This document shows, one piece after another, positions 45,818-55,679 of a stretch of 64,000 bases of DNA; the first letter of the stretch is position 1; every line of letters begins with the position of its first letter. The position numbers and the translations under genes were made by a program. The DNA lies in the NCBI RefSeq assembly GCF_040362915.1, contig NZ_AP029612.1:744001-808000 (forward strand). Direction: 5' to 3'. The notes below the pieces were generated by a model, which did no database searches, was not told where the DNA came from, and was given only the letters and a program-made list of their open reading frames with translations. The DNA is from Sediminibacterium sp. KACHI17. GTDB taxonomy: Bacteria > Bacteroidota > Bacteroidia > Chitinophagales > Chitinophagaceae.

Positions 45818-48083
45818 TATCATTGACACTGACCAATTCGATCCTTGCCCGCGTCCCCTTTCCTACTTCACTACTGAATTGAATAGATCCATTCATCAGT
45901 TGTACAAAGGATTTACACAATAGCACTCCTAACCCATTTCCTTTTTCCTGGCTGGTTCCCAGAGAAGAGTTGACAAGTTTTGCAACAGGATCATTGATCA
46001 ATTGTAATTTCTCATCTGCAATACCGATTCCATCATCTTCGATGATGACATGGCTGCTATTCGAATCCTTACCGATACAAATATGGATCGTACCATTTAC
46101 ATGACTAAATTTTATCGCATTACTGATCAGGTTCCTGATAACAGATAACAACATTTCCCGATCTGCCAATACATTTACGTTTGCATCAACATCCTGTTCG
46201 ATCTTCAGTTGTTTTTGTGTAATACTATCCGAAAAGCCCGAAAGAGCATGTTGCAAGATACTGTTGAGTTCTAATGGGGTCAGTTGTGGCGCAAATCCTT
46301 TCATTTGAGTACTGGCCCATTTAAGAAGATTATCCAATAATTCTTGAGTATAACCAAGCGTATTTTTCAACTGATGGGTGTATACACGCAGCTTTTCTTG
46401 TGACAGTGTTTGATTTTCGAGCAGGTATGTGAACGCCATCAGTGAATTGATCGGCGTGCGCATGTCATGGCTAATGGTTCCTAACAACTGATCCTTCACA
46501 TGCACCAATTCCTGAAGTGAATCTTTTTGATCAGAAATGATCTGATTCAGTTTTTTTGTACGGCGTTGACTAAAGAAAATAATAGTACCTCCAATGATCA
46601 ATACGATCACAGAAGCCAGAAAGAATAAATTCAAATACTTGTTGAACCTGATCTCGAGGGTTTGATTATCGATCTGCTTTTTTGAAATAGCCTGTTCATA
46701 GGCAAGCTTATCTTTTTGTTGTTGGAATGCATTTGACTGAAGCAGCGCTTCATTCTCCAATTTGGCTCTTTGTTGGAGAAACAGCAATCGTTGAACACTT
46801 TTTTCTTTTTCTGCCAAAGCCAGCTGATTCTTTCTTTGTTCTGCCAAAAGCACTTGTTGTTTTAATTCATTGTCAACTTGCTGCTTACTATACTCATAAT
46901 CTCTTTCCTTTAATTCATAATTCAGCGAAACTTGTTTTAATGAGATCTCTTTTTCTTTTTCAACACCATAAATACTATCCCGAATAACTATGAATTTCTT
47001 ATAGTAAACCAAGGAACTATCATAGTTATTCGCTTCTTCATAAAAACGGCTTAATTGCTCATATCCTGTTCGCAGTGTGGTTAGTGATTTACAGTCTTCT
47101 GCTAACAGGATTCCCTTTTGAATTGATAAAAATCCATTCACCTGCTCCTTTGTTCTCAGATAATGCATCCCTATTCGCACTAAATTATCTGCAGCTACAG
47201 CATGTGTTTCATGCTGCTGATCGATTTCTACAGCTTTCTTGAAATAGGTCCTCGCTTTCTCTTTTTCGCCGGAAGCTTCATAGATATCTGCCATATCCGC
47301 ATAGATGGTTGCTGCTGACGGTAAATCATCTACATTAAAGGCAATCGGTAGTGCTTTGTTTAGTGCACTCAATGCCAGCGAGTACCGTTTTACGGGGGTA
47401 ATACCCATGGCAACCAATTCTTTTTCCGTTGCCTTCATATACGCTGTGGCCAATGCCTGACTAGCAACTGCAACACCTCTACCTTTCGGATCATCCGCTT
47501 CAAATGCATTGAGTGCTTTTGTCAAATAAGGCAGCGCCTGCACAATTTGGTTGAGTTCTATATAAACCAGCGCAATGTTCATATAAGAACTGACCACATT
47601 ACCCATCACACCTAATTGCTCATTTAATTGAATGGCCTGTTGAAGTGTTTCAAGTGACTTACCATAATCTTTAACATCCATATACAGCGCACCGATATTC
47701 AGGAGTATGCCGGCTTCCCCGCGTGCATAATTATATTTGAGTGAGGTTTCATACGCTTTCTGATAATAGTTCAATGCTTCAAAATATTGAGAAGAGCCAT
47801 GAAACAGTCGACCCAAACGTTCATACAAATCAACCATGAGCGGATACTTTTTTAATCGCTCCGCCAACGCAACTGCGCTGTCTACATAAACCACTGCCAT
47901 TGGATAATTTCGCATGGCACCATATTGGCGAAATATATTTCGGTAGTGGATCACTTTAAGTGAATCCTGCGCTTTATAAGACTTGTTCACTTGTATTAAA
48001 CTATCCAATCGTTTTTGTTGTGCCGGAACAAAAACAGAAAAGCAGATACAGGTGATCAATAAAATACACCTGATCATTTGCAT
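45798..48083 (-). CDS. TPR sensor histidine kinase
   Basis: A 761-residue membrane kinase. After a signal peptide (about 1-21, ending PAQQ) come about seven TPR units in the periplasm (about 30-380; for example YYQKAYETSLKYNYARGEAGILLNIGALY), a long coiled coil, one membrane span (about 485-505, NLFFLASVIVLIIGGTIIFF) and a HisKA/HATPase transmitter with phospho-His H539 in SHDMRTPINS and GNGLGVLLCKS. It has no receiver. The transmitter differs from the LTAGIAHE type of the signalling operon, so the two systems probably do not cross-talk. The ATG at 48083 is followed by another at 48077. Confidence 0.9.
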   Translation of the reverse strand: MQMIRCILLITCICFSVFVPAQQKRLDSLIQVNKSYKAQDSLKVIHYRNIFRQYGAMRNYPMAVVYVDSAVALAERLKKYPLMVDLYERLGRLFHGSSQYFEALNYYQKAYETSLKYNYARGEAGILLNIGALYMDVKDYGKSLETLQQAIQLNEQLGVMGNVVSSYMNIALVYIELNQIVQALPYLTKALNAFEADDPKGRGVAVASQALATAYMKATEKELVAMGITPVKRYSLALSALNKALPIAFNVDDLPSAATIYADMADIYEASGEKEKARTYFKKAVEIDQQHETHAVAADNLVRIGMHYLRTKEQVNGFLSIQKGILLAEDCKSLTTLRTGYEQLSRFYEEANNYDSSLVYYKKFIVIRDSIYGVEKEKEISLKQVSLNYELKERDYEYSKQQVDNELKQQVLLAEQRKNQLALAEKEKSVQRLLFLQQRAKLENEALLQSNAFQQQKDKLAYEQAISKKQIDNQTLEIRFNKYLNLFFLASVIVLIIGGTIIFFSQRRTKKLNQIISDQKDSLQELVHVKDQLLGTISHDMRTPINSLMAFTYLLENQTLSQEKLRVYTHQLKNTLGYTQELLDNLLKWASTQMKGFAPQLTPLELNSILQHALSGFSDSITQKQLKIEQDVDANVNVLADREMLLSVIRNLISNAIKFSHVNGTIHICIGKDSNSSHVIIEDDGIGIADEKLQLINDPVAKLVNSSLGTSQEKGNGLGVLLCKSFVQLMNGSIQFSSEVGKGTRARIELVSVNDISHQNV

Positions 48084-48271
48084 GTATGGGAGTTAAGATC
48101 AGAAAAGAAAAAAATGGTCGCAAAAAAAGAAGGTCCTTTTAGACGGGGCAAATGATAAGCACCCAATGAAATGTCATAGGTCATTTTCTCATGTCAGTTT
48201 TCAAATGAAAAGATAACAATAAATACTACTTGTGAGGAATTTCACTGCAGATTACACAAAAACAATGAGTA

Positions 48272-49300
48272 TTACCATATTGCTCTGGCACTGGGTCCTG
48301 CATCTAAATCCACAAAATCTTTCTGTAAATATTTATGATATGCCGTGATAGCGATCATCGCCGCATTATCCGTACAATATTCAAAAGAAGGTACATAGGT
48401 TTGCCATCCATGTTTTTGACCTGCATCTTTTAAAGCTTGTCTCAGGCCGCTGTTTGCACTCACTCCACCGGCAATGCATACTTGTTTAATGCCTGTCTGT
48501 TGTACCGCCAGCTTCAATTTTTTGATCAGAATATTCACGATGGTAAACTGAATAGAAGCACAGAGATCAGGAAGATGATCTTGGATGAATCCGGGCTGTT
48601 GCTTCTGTAAGAAATACAATACAGATGTTTTCAAGCCACTGAAACTAAAATTCAGTTCGGGGATCTTGGGTTCTGCAAAACTGAACGCCTTGGGGTTTCC
48701 TGTTTTTGCATACTGATCGATCAAAGGTCCGCCGGGATAAGGCAAGCCCAATAATTTTGCGGTTTTATCAAATGCTTCACCAGCGGCATCATCGATCGTT
48801 TCTCCAATCACTTCCAGATCCAGTGGCGAGCGGGCCAATACGATCTGTGTATGTCCACCACTTACCGTTAAGCATAAAAAAGGAAAGGATGGAGACGGTT
48901 CCATGATCAAGTTAGCCAAAACATGTGCCTGCATATGATGTACGCCGATCAGTGGAACATGTAAGGATAATGCCATTGATTTTGCAAACTGAGCTCCTAC
49001 CAACAAGCTTCCGATAAGACCGGGAGCCTGTGTAAATGCAATAGCATTGATACTTGAGAGTTGACAGTTAGCAGCAGACAGCGCTTGCTGTACCACCGGA
49101 ACTATATTCTGCATGTGAGCACGACTTGCCAATTCAGGCACTACACCACCATACTGCTCATGTACTGATTGGTTTGCGATGAAGTTCGATGCTATCTTTC
49201 CATCCTTACATACCGATGCAGAGGTTTCATCGCAGGATGATTCAATAGCTAATATGGTAATTGATGAACTGATGACTCTATACTTTAAATGAGTCTGCAA
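48272..49300 (-). CDS. tsaD: tRNA N6-adenosine threonylcarbamoyltransferase TsaD
   Basis: TsaD transfers the threonylcarbamoyl group to A37 of ANN-decoding tRNAs. The product has the expected ILAIESSCDETSASV start block, metal ligands HHMQAH (ASKH/Kae1 fold), CLTVSGGHT, and LNFSFSGLKT, and it ends LDAGPSARAIW. The frame contains no ATG or GTG before the conserved region; only a TTG at 49300 is available, and that lies inside a minus-7 box. Starts at rare ATT (49261) or at the TTG are the options, so the given left end of the coding region on this strand (49300) is uncertain by up to 39 nt. It lies 30 bp after the MacB-like gene. Confidence 0.9.
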   Translation of the reverse strand: MQTHLKYRVISSSITILAIESSCDETSASVCKDGKIASNFIANQSVHEQYGGVVPELASRAHMQNIVPVVQQALSAANCQLSSINAIAFTQAPGLIGSLLVGAQFAKSMALSLHVPLIGVHHMQAHVLANLIMEPSPSFPFLCLTVSGGHTQIVLARSPLDLEVIGETIDDAAGEAFDKTAKLLGLPYPGGPLIDQYAKTGNPKAFSFAEPKIPELNFSFSGLKTSVLYFLQKQQPGFIQDHLPDLCASIQFTIVNILIKKLKLAVQQTGIKQVCIAGGVSANSGLRQALKDAGQKHGWQTYVPSFEYCTDNAAMIAITAYHKYLQKDFVDLDAGPSARAIW

Positions 49301-49305
49301 AATTA
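49298..49305 (-). promoter_or_regulatory. Minus-7 promoter-like box at tsaD
   Basis: TAATTTTG on the minus strand is an exact TAnnTTTG and covers the TTG start at 49300-49298. If it is used, transcription begins near 49291, downstream of that TTG. Confidence 0.4.
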
Positions 49306-49330
49306 ACGCTAAGAAAAGAGTTGCGGCCTA

Positions 49331-50581
49331 TTATTTTGTTCTGATCGCCACTACCGGATCCATTCTTGCAGCAATAGAAGCTGGAATGATCCCGGAAATG
49401 ATTCCCAATCCAATACAAATGCTTAATGCGAGAATGATAATATTGGGTGCGATATATATTGGGAAAGGAAGTACAGCACTCAAGACCAACGACATCAACC
49501 ATACCAAGGCCAATCCGATCAATCCACCGATGATACAGAGAAATGCACTTTCCAATAAGAACTCAGTTAAAATGGTTCTCTTCTTTGCACCGATGGCTTT
49601 TTTCAATCCGATCTGACTGGTTCGTTCACGAACGGTCACGAACATGATATTGGCCACACCGAATGCACCAACAATCAAACTCAATCCGGCAATGGCCCAT
49701 CCTCCGGCACTCACCTGACCAAAGAAACCACTTACCTGTTCACTGAATTGTGCTACATCATTACAAGAGAAATTATTTTCCTCAGCAGGACTAAGTCTTC
49801 TGAGTTGTCGCATAACGCCGGTCAATTCATCTGCCAACGCTGCGGAAGATATATTGGGTTTGCCCTGTACCATGATCACAGGACTATTCAGATCCGGATT
49901 GTATACACTTGCGAAATAATTATAAGAAACCAATACGGATTGGTCATAATCAAAGCCTCCTATGAAACTTTGACCTTGTTTTTTTACAACACCTACTACA
50001 TTCAATCGTTTACCATTATAACTGATTTGCTTACCGACCGCCTTTTGAGGTGAACCGAATAATTGTTCCGCTACAAAAAAACCAATGACCGCCGATGTGG
50101 TGCCACGTAAAAATTCAGCCTCATTTAAATAACGCCCCTGATCGATATCAATGGTTTGAATAGCATTGTATTCTTGTGTAATGCCATAAAGATTGATATT
50201 GCTGAGGATATTGTCTTTATAGCTGATATTGGAAGTAGTGTTGACAAAAAAAGCAATATTGCTGGCGAGCTGACTTTTTGTTTTAATGAAACTCATTTCT
50301 GATTCTTTCATGGGTGGGCGCTTTACAAACTTCCACCAGGGATAATCAGGTCCACCGCCACTATAATCCCATTTATCGATATAAATGGTATTACTGCCAA
50401 ATGCTTTGATATCGTTCTGTACTTTCCTTTCCAAGCTATCAACGGTAGCCAGAACGCCGATGATACAGAAAATGCCAATGGTGATCCCAAACAGCGACAA
50501 GAAGGTACGTAGTTTATTGACCCTCAACTCCTGAAGCGCCATTCGGAAACTATTCCATAATATGCTAAGCAGTTTAAACAT
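49331..50581 (-). CDS. MacB/FtsX-type ABC permease subunit
   Basis: A 416-residue membrane protein with the MacB permease layout: one N-terminal span (about 17-45, LRTFLSLFGITIGIFCIIGVL), a large periplasmic domain (about 50-290), and three C-terminal spans with the FtsX core (NIMFVTVRERTSQIGLKKAIGAKKRTI, ending DPVVAIRTK). MacB-type systems transmit force across the membrane for efflux or lipoprotein export. No ATPase gene is adjacent, so its partner is encoded elsewhere. The start was moved from the longest frame (50698) to ATG 50581 (MFKLLSILWNSFRMAL), which lies just after a minus-7 box. Confidence 0.9.
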   Translation of the reverse strand: MFKLLSILWNSFRMALQELRVNKLRTFLSLFGITIGIFCIIGVLATVDSLERKVQNDIKAFGSNTIYIDKWDYSGGGPDYPWWKFVKRPPMKESEMSFIKTKSQLASNIAFFVNTTSNISYKDNILSNINLYGITQEYNAIQTIDIDQGRYLNEAEFLRGTTSAVIGFFVAEQLFGSPQKAVGKQISYNGKRLNVVGVVKKQGQSFIGGFDYDQSVLVSYNYFASVYNPDLNSPVIMVQGKPNISSAALADELTGVMRQLRRLSPAEENNFSCNDVAQFSEQVSGFFGQVSAGGWAIAGLSLIVGAFGVANIMFVTVRERTSQIGLKKAIGAKKRTILTEFLLESAFLCIIGGLIGLALVWLMSLVLSAVLPFPIYIAPNIIILALSICIGLGIISGIIPASIAARMDPVVAIRTK

Positions 50582-50584
50582 ATC

Positions 50585-50592
50585 CAAATGTA
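50585..50592 (-). promoter_or_regulatory. Minus-7 promoter box of MacB-like gene
   Basis: TACATTTG on the minus strand is an exact TAnnTTTG; its last G is 4 nt before the ATG at 50581, again compatible with a leaderless transcript. The rest of the divergent gap to sdhC (50593-50826) shows no other clear element. Confidence 0.45.
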
Positions 50593-50826
50593 AGGTGTCA
50601 ACAGGAATCGATCGAGAGAATTTTATGGGTGGAATGATGGATAAATCAGGACGTATCCCACAGGTAATGAAGGAAATGTTCAAAGAGGAGGAGAACAAGG
50701 CTATTCCAAGTTCAACAACATAAAAAACTGGCTTAAAAGCGAGAACAATTGCTCATTTCATGTTGTTTATCAACAATATGCATGAAAAAAGTTTTTCGTT
50801 TGAGAAATAGCTATCACCTTCTGTGC

Positions 50827-50834
50827 TATTTTTG
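50827..50834 (+). promoter_or_regulatory. Minus-7 promoter box of the sdh operon
   Basis: TATTTTTG is an exact TAnnTTTG, 31 nt before the sdhC ATG. TTTG occurs 24 nt upstream (near 50800), slightly farther than the usual minus-33 spacing. Confidence 0.6.
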
Positions 50835-50864
50835 CAGCGATTTCTTAAAACATAAACTTGCGAT

Positions 50865-51533
50865 ATGACCTGGAAACAAGTATTTATTTCATCAGTTGGA
50901 AAGAAGTTGGTCATGGGACTAACCGGTATTTTCCTGATCCTCTTTCTGATCGTTCATGCCGGATTGAATGCCTGTATCTGGGCCAATGACGGTGGTGAAA
51001 TGTTTTTACATGCAGCCCACTTCATGGGTGGCAACTGGGTTCCCCGCATTCTTGAGATCGGTCTTTTTGTAGGTTTTATCCTGCATATCTACCAAGGCTA
51101 TCTCCTGACCCTTGAAAACAGAAAGAAACGTTCTGTTGGTTACGCAGTAGCATACAGTGATGGCAGCAAATGGTATAGCCGCAGCATGGGATTACTGGGC
51201 ACACTGATCCTGTTATTCCTGATCATGCACATGTCTCATTTCTGGTTTCCAAACAGATCTAACCAAGGATTTCTATTAGGCCCAGAGATCAACCTGTATG
51301 AAAAAATGAAAACTGAATTCAGTGTTCTGTGGGTTGTGATCGTATATGTGATCGGTTGCATCTCATTGGCTTATCACCTGGCACACGGTTTTCAGAGTGC
51401 GTTCAAAACTTTAGGAGTACACAATAAAAAATACAATAGAATGCTGGTAAGCATTGGATACGGATTCTCAGTGATCGTACCACTGGTTTTCGCAATGATG
51501 CCTATCAGTTTTTATTTTAAATGGATTCAATAG
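50865..51533 (+). CDS. sdhC: Succinate dehydrogenase cytochrome b subunit
   Basis: A 222-residue membrane anchor of succinate:quinone oxidoreductase (complex II) with five hydrophobic spans. Several His residues in spans (LIVHAGLNACIW, HFMGGNW, HIYQGYLL, LIMHMSHFW, AYHLAHGFQSAF) are candidates for ligating two b hemes, as expected for the one-subunit diheme (type B) anchor of this phylum. It starts the sdhCAB operon with a minus-7 box 31 nt upstream. An inverted repeat begins at its stop codon. Confidence 0.93.
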   Translation: MTWKQVFISSVGKKLVMGLTGIFLILFLIVHAGLNACIWANDGGEMFLHAAHFMGGNWVPRILEIGLFVGFILHIYQGYLLTLENRKKRSVGYAVAYSDGSKWYSRSMGLLGTLILLFLIMHMSHFWFPNRSNQGFLLGPEINLYEKMKTEFSVLWVVIVYVIGCISLAYHLAHGFQSAFKTLGVHNKKYNRMLVSIGYGFSVIVPLVFAMMPISFYFKWIQ

Positions 51534-51595
51534 GTGAATGGTCAATTGTGAATAGAGTAGTAATAATTTTCACAATTCACAATTGACAATTCACC
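51533..51595. repeat. 21-bp imperfect inverted repeat between sdhC and sdhA
   Basis: GGTGAATGGTCAATTGTGAAT pairs with ATTCACAATTGACAATTCACC at 20 of 21 positions. The left arm starts on the sdhC stop codon. The same words recur at 63665-63729. Confidence 0.8.
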
Positions 51596-51626
51596 ACTCA
51601 CTTTTTCACTTCAAAAATCGTCTCGT

Positions 51627-53600
51627 ATGCTGAATGCGAAAATTCCCGCAGGACCTCTAGAAAGTAAATGGACAGATTACAAAGGACATTGTAAGTTGGT
51701 GAATCCTGCCAACAAGCGTAAGCTGGAAGTGATTGTTGTAGGTACCGGTCTTGCCGGCGCATCTGCCGCAGCATCCCTGGGAGAACTGGGTTATAAAGTG
51801 AAAGCATTTTGCTTTCAGGATTCACCTCGCCGTGCTCACTCTATTGCTGCACAAGGAGGTATCAATGCTGCTAAGAACTATCAAAACGATGGCGACAGCG
51901 TTTTCCGTCTCTTCTATGATACTATTAAAGGTGGTGACTACCGTGCACGTGAAGCAAACGTTCACCGTTTGGCTGAAGTGAGTGCGAATATCATTGACCA
52001 GTGCGTGGCACAAGGTGTTCCCTTTGCACGTGAATATGGTGGATTATTGAGTAACCGCTCTTTCGGTGGTACACAAGTACAAAGAACATTCTATGCTGCC
52101 GGACAAACCGGACAGCAATTATTGATAGGTGCATACCAGGCTTTAGAGCGTCAGGTGGCTTTGGGTAATGTGAAAATGTATAGCCGCCATGAAATGCTTG
52201 AGATCGTTAAGATCGATGGTAAGGCTCGTGGTATCATTGCACGTGATCTCGTGAATGGTAAATTGGAACGCCATTTCGGTCATGCTGTATTGCTTTGCTC
52301 AGGTGGTTACGGTAACGTATTCTACTTATCCACCAATGCGATGGGTAGCAATGTAACGGCTGCATGGAAAGCACACAAACAAGGTGCTCTGTTCGGCAAC
52401 CCTTGCTTTACACAAATTCACCCTACCTGTATCCCAGTAAGTGGAGACCATCAGTCTAAATTGACATTGATGTCAGAGTCACTCCGTAATGACGGACGTA
52501 TCTGGGTTCCTAAAAAACAAAACGATACCAGAAAAGCAACCGATATTCCAGAGGAAGAGCGTGATTACTATCTGGAAAGAAGATATCCGGCTTTCGGTAA
52601 CCTTGTACCAAGAGATGTAGCATCACGTGCTGCTAAAGAAAGATGTGATGCAGGCTATGGTGTAGGTTCTTCTAAACAGGCGGTTTATCTTGATTATGCT
52701 TCTGCGATTGAAAGATATGGACGTACCGAAGCCAATAAACAAGGTAAGAACAATGCCAGCATGGACGAGATCATTGCCATGGGTAAAGAAGTGGTAAAGG
52801 AAAAGTATGGCAACCTGTTTGATATGTATGAAAAGATCACCGGTGAAAATCCATACGAAGTACCCATGCGCATCTACCCTGCTGTTCACTATACCATGGG
52901 TGGATTATGGGTAGACTATGAACTGCAAACCACTGTTCCTGGATTATATGCTTTGGGTGAAGCGAACTTTAGTGATCATGGAGCCAACCGTTTAGGTGCT
53001 TCTGCCCTGATGCAGGGATTGGCAGACGGTTACTTTGTAATTCCATATACCATCGGTAACTATCTTGCTGATGAGATCTACAGCAAAGCCATCTCTACAG
53101 ATCATCCTGCGTTTGCAGAAGCTGAAAAAGCAGTGAACGATCGTATTCATCAGTTGATGAACATTAAAGGAAAACAATCTGTAGAAAGTTTCCATAAGCG
53201 TTTGGGTAAGATCATGTGGGATAAATGCGGTATGGCTAGAAATGAGCAAGGCTTGAAACAAGCGATCGCTGAGATCCAGGCATTGAAAAAAGAATTCTGG
53301 AGCGATGTTCGTATCCCTGGTGAAATTGAACAAATGAATCCGGAGCTGGATAAAGCCAATCGTGTCGCCGATTTTATTGAGTTAGGAGAATTGATGTGTA
53401 TCGATGCATTGAATCGTAATGAAAGCTGTGGCGGTCACTTCCGTGAAGAATCTCAAACAGAAGAAGGTGAAGCTTTACGTGACGATGCTAACTATATGTA
53501 TGTAGCTGCATGGGAGTTCAAAGCCGAACACCAGTGGGAATTACATAAAGAGGCATTGAATTATGATGTAATTAAGCCAAGTCAGCGTAATTACAAGTAG
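51627..53600 (+). CDS. sdhA: Succinate dehydrogenase flavoprotein subunit
   Basis: A 657-residue flavoprotein that oxidises succinate to fumarate. It shows the FAD-binding [20 protein letters not shown], the covalent-FAD His block [11 protein letters not shown], the substrate loop [11 protein letters not shown], and [17 protein letters not shown], and ends in the helical domain. Both succinate oxidation and fumarate reduction are possible for type B enzymes. It is 93 bp after sdhC. Confidence 0.97.
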   Translation: MLNAKIPAGPLESKWTDYKGHCKLVNPANKRKLEVIVVGTGLAGASAAASLGELGYKVKAFCFQDSPRRAHSIAAQGGINAAKNYQNDGDSVFRLFYDTIKGGDYRAREANVHRLAEVSANIIDQCVAQGVPFAREYGGLLSNRSFGGTQVQRTFYAAGQTGQQLLIGAYQALERQVALGNVKMYSRHEMLEIVKIDGKARGIIARDLVNGKLERHFGHAVLLCSGGYGNVFYLSTNAMGSNVTAAWKAHKQGALFGNPCFTQIHPTCIPVSGDHQSKLTLMSESLRNDGRIWVPKKQNDTRKATDIPEEERDYYLERRYPAFGNLVPRDVASRAAKERCDAGYGVGSSKQAVYLDYASAIERYGRTEANKQGKNNASMDEIIAMGKEVVKEKYGNLFDMYEKITGENPYEVPMRIYPAVHYTMGGLWVDYELQTTVPGLYALGEANFSDHGANRLGASALMQGLADGYFVIPYTIGNYLADEIYSKAISTDHPAFAEAEKAVNDRIHQLMNIKGKQSVESFHKRLGKIMWDKCGMARNEQGLKQAIAEIQALKKEFWSDVRIPGEIEQMNPELDKANRVADFIELGELMCIDALNRNESCGGHFREESQTEEGEALRDDANYMYVAAWEFKAEHQWELHKEALNYDVIKPSQRNYK

Positions 53601-53606
53601 AATGAG

Positions 53607-53670
53607 ACCGCAGATTTTTATGATTGATTATGATGGTAAAAAATCATAATCAATCATAAAAATCTGCGGT
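53607..53670. repeat. Perfect 28-bp inverted repeat after sdhA
   Basis: Two 28-bp arms (starting ACCGCAGATTTTTATGATTG) are exact reverse complements around an 8-nt loop, 6 nt after the sdhA stop and 63 nt before the GxxExxY gene. The arms are far longer than a terminator needs and there is no T run. Confidence 0.9.
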
Positions 53671-53733
53671 TAATAAATAGTCCATAAGAAAGAAAAGGGT
53701 AGTAATCTATTACTTACCATAAATTTCTGATCA

Positions 53734-54129
53734 ATGGATGATAATTTTAAGCACACAGCTCTTACAAATAAAATTATAAGATGCTTTTATACAGTTTATA
53801 ATCAACTGGGATTTGGTTTTTTAGAGAAGGTTTATGAAAAATCACTTTTAATTGAACTTAGAAAAGAAGGCTTAAGTGCCACCAGACAAACTCAATTGAA
53901 AGTGTTTTATAATCAAATAGAAGTAGGTGATTATTTTGCGGATATAATTGTTGAGAATGAAGTTATCATTGAGGTCAAAACCGCGGAAGGATTGATTGAG
54001 ATACACGAAGCGCAATTGATCAATTATTTGAAAGCAACTAACATTGAAGTCGGACTCTTGCTTAACTTTGGGAAAACACCCCAGTTTAAGAGAAAGGTCT
54101 TCAGTAATAAATACAAGAAACACTTATAA
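53734..54129 (+). CDS. GxxExxY family protein
   Basis: A 131-residue protein with the family-defining GFLEKVYE (G..E..Y) near the N-terminus and a PD-(D/E)XK-like core (YFADIIVENEVIIEVKTAEGL with D, E and K in nuclease-like spacing), then HEAQLINYLKATNIEVGLLLNFG and a basic tail. Such proteins are scattered in Bacteroidota and also known from intervening sequences in 23S rRNA genes; their function is not established. Here the gene sits between sdhA and sdhB, next to a 28-bp inverted repeat, which looks like an insertion into the sdh operon. Its codons are A/T-richer than those of sdhA and sdhB. Confidence 0.85.
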   Translation: MDDNFKHTALTNKIIRCFYTVYNQLGFGFLEKVYEKSLLIELRKEGLSATRQTQLKVFYNQIEVGDYFADIIVENEVIIEVKTAEGLIEIHEAQLINYLKATNIEVGLLLNFGKTPQFKRKVFSNKYKKHL

Positions 54130-54138
54130 CATCGGCAT

Positions 54139-54900
54139 ATGGAACATTATCACATGAATCTGAATCTCAAAGTATGGAGGCAAAAAAATAATGCCAGCAA
54201 AGGAGAGTTTAAACTGTACAGAGTTGAAAACATTTCTTCAGAAATGAGTTTTCTGGAAATGTTCGATGTGCTGAACGAGCAATTGATCCGTGACGGAGAA
54301 GATCCGGTTACGTTTGACCATGATTGCCGTGAAGGTATCTGTGGTGCTTGTTCGATGTACATCAACGGAAAACCACATGGTCCATGGCAAGCAAATACCA
54401 CTTGTCAATTGCACATGCGTGCTTTTAAAGATGGTGATACCATCGTTGTTGAGCCATGGAGAGCCAATGCATTCCCTGTGATCAAAGACCTGATGGTAGA
54501 CCGTTCTGCATTCGATCGTATCATTCAAGCAGGTGGATATATCAGTGTAAATACCGGTAACGCCGTTGACGGCAACGCCTTACCTATTGAAAAAGATAAA
54601 GCTGACAACGCATTTGCTGCTGCCATGTGTATTGGTTGTGGAGCATGTGTTGCTGCATGTAAGAACAGTTCAGCGATGTTGTTCCTCAGCGCTAAGGTAT
54701 CACACCTGGCACTATTGCCACAAGGCGCTCCTGAACGCAAAACTCGTGTAATGAACATGGTTGCTCAAATGGATAAAGAAGGTTTTGGCGCATGTACCAA
54801 TACTGGTGCTTGTGAAGCTACCTGTCCAAAAGAAATTTCCATCAGCAATATCGCTCGCTTGAATCAGGAATATTTGATGGCGAGTTTGACAGCGGAGTAA
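54139..54900 (+). CDS. sdhB: Succinate dehydrogenase iron-sulfur subunit
   Basis: A 253-residue electron-transfer subunit of complex II. Three clusters are supported: 2Fe-2S by [19 protein letters not shown] plus TTCQ, 4Fe-4S by [12 protein letters not shown], and 3Fe-4S by [18 protein letters not shown] 54139 is the longest ATG start; ATG 54154 ([10 protein letters not shown]) is an alternative. It starts 9 nt after the GxxExxY gene and is followed by a strong two-way terminator. Confidence 0.96.
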   Translation: MEHYHMNLNLKVWRQKNNASKGEFKLYRVENISSEMSFLEMFDVLNEQLIRDGEDPVTFDHDCREGICGACSMYINGKPHGPWQANTTCQLHMRAFKDGDTIVVEPWRANAFPVIKDLMVDRSAFDRIIQAGGYISVNTGNAVDGNALPIEKDKADNAFAAAMCIGCGACVAACKNSSAMLFLSAKVSHLALLPQGAPERKTRVMNMVAQMDKEGFGACTNTGACEATCPKEISISNIARLNQEYLMASLTAE

Positions 54901-54925
54901 ACAGCTGCTAGCTTCAAGCTGCAAG

Positions 54926-54974
54926 TAATAAAAGAAGAGCGCATCTGAATACCAGATGCGCTCTTCTTTTATTA
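54926..54974. terminator. Bidirectional terminator between sdhB and DUF4199 gene
   Basis: A perfect 22-bp stem (arm TAATAAAAGAAGAGCGCATC and on) with an AATAC loop ends in A and T runs on both sides, so it can end transcription from both convergent genes. It is nested inside outer arms made of AGCTTGCAAG words (54905-54925 and 55003-55040). Confidence 0.88.
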
Positions 54975-55047
54975 TATTCATAAGAAAGATCTATCAACAT
55001 ACACTTGCAGCTTGGCGCTTGCAGCTTGTAGCTTACAGCTTGCACCT

Positions 55048-55560
55048 CTACTTTCTCTTCAACAACAAAGCACTAATTAAAGAAACAAGCAATCCTACCG
55101 GTAAGATTTCTGCATAGGTCATCAGGGCATTAAAAAGAGGATTTTTATACCATTTTGCGAAACTGGCCATTTCGGCTGTTTGTTTGGCCAGCTCAGCCTC
55201 GGTCGCTCCTGCCGCTTTCGCTTTGGCAAGTTCTATTGCAGCATATTTCTCAGCGAAATCAGGGAAAAAATAAAAATATTCTATCAGCCAGGTGACAACA
55301 TAAAAAGTAGAGGCGATCAGCGCAATCAATAAACCGATCTTAAATGCTTTTCCAAAACTGATCACACCATTGTTGTATCGGTCACGGAAACTTTTAATTC
55401 CTACGAAAATAAAAGCAAAAGCCAGGATCATGGATGCATACCCATAGATCATTCCATTTTCATGATCGCCGGAAGACTTAAAATACATGGTCGATGCAAC
55501 CATCAAGACACTTACGATCAATCCGGCGATGATTCCATTGACAAGAACAACTTTTTTCAT
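55048..55560 (-). CDS. DUF4199 membrane protein
   Basis: A 170-residue inner-membrane protein with four spans (about 4-24, 38-56, 70-92, 142-165) and an Ala/Glu-rich loop (LAKAKAAGATEAELAKQTAEM) between the third and fourth. It fits the DUF4199 family of Bacteroidota, which has no known function. The membrane-bound LuxR protein is encoded 120 bp upstream on the same strand, so the two probably form an operon. Confidence 0.8.
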   Translation of the reverse strand: MKKVVLVNGIIAGLIVSVLMVASTMYFKSSGDHENGMIYGYASMILAFAFIFVGIKSFRDRYNNGVISFGKAFKIGLLIALIASTFYVVTWLIEYFYFFPDFAEKYAAIELAKAKAAGATEAELAKQTAEMASFAKWYKNPLFNALMTYAEILPVGLLVSLISALLLKRK

Positions 55561-55679
55561 ATTGTGTGGGTTTAGGGTGAAAAATGAAGTGCTAAAATCG
55601 GATACCGGTCCTTTTTTTCATTCATACTTTCGGGTGATTTTGCCGCTATTCTGTTGGAATCATCCAAAAGCATGAAGGA

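Noticed and set aside
45041..48083. LytTR regulator and TPR kinase as a cognate two-component pair
   Set aside because: They are convergent rather than in one operon, and the kinase has a HisKA transmitter, not the LytS type usual for LytTR regulators; left open.
53734..54129. Toxin or antitoxin role for the GxxExxY gene
   Set aside because: No partner gene of toxin-antitoxin type is next to it; the neighbours are sdhA and sdhB.
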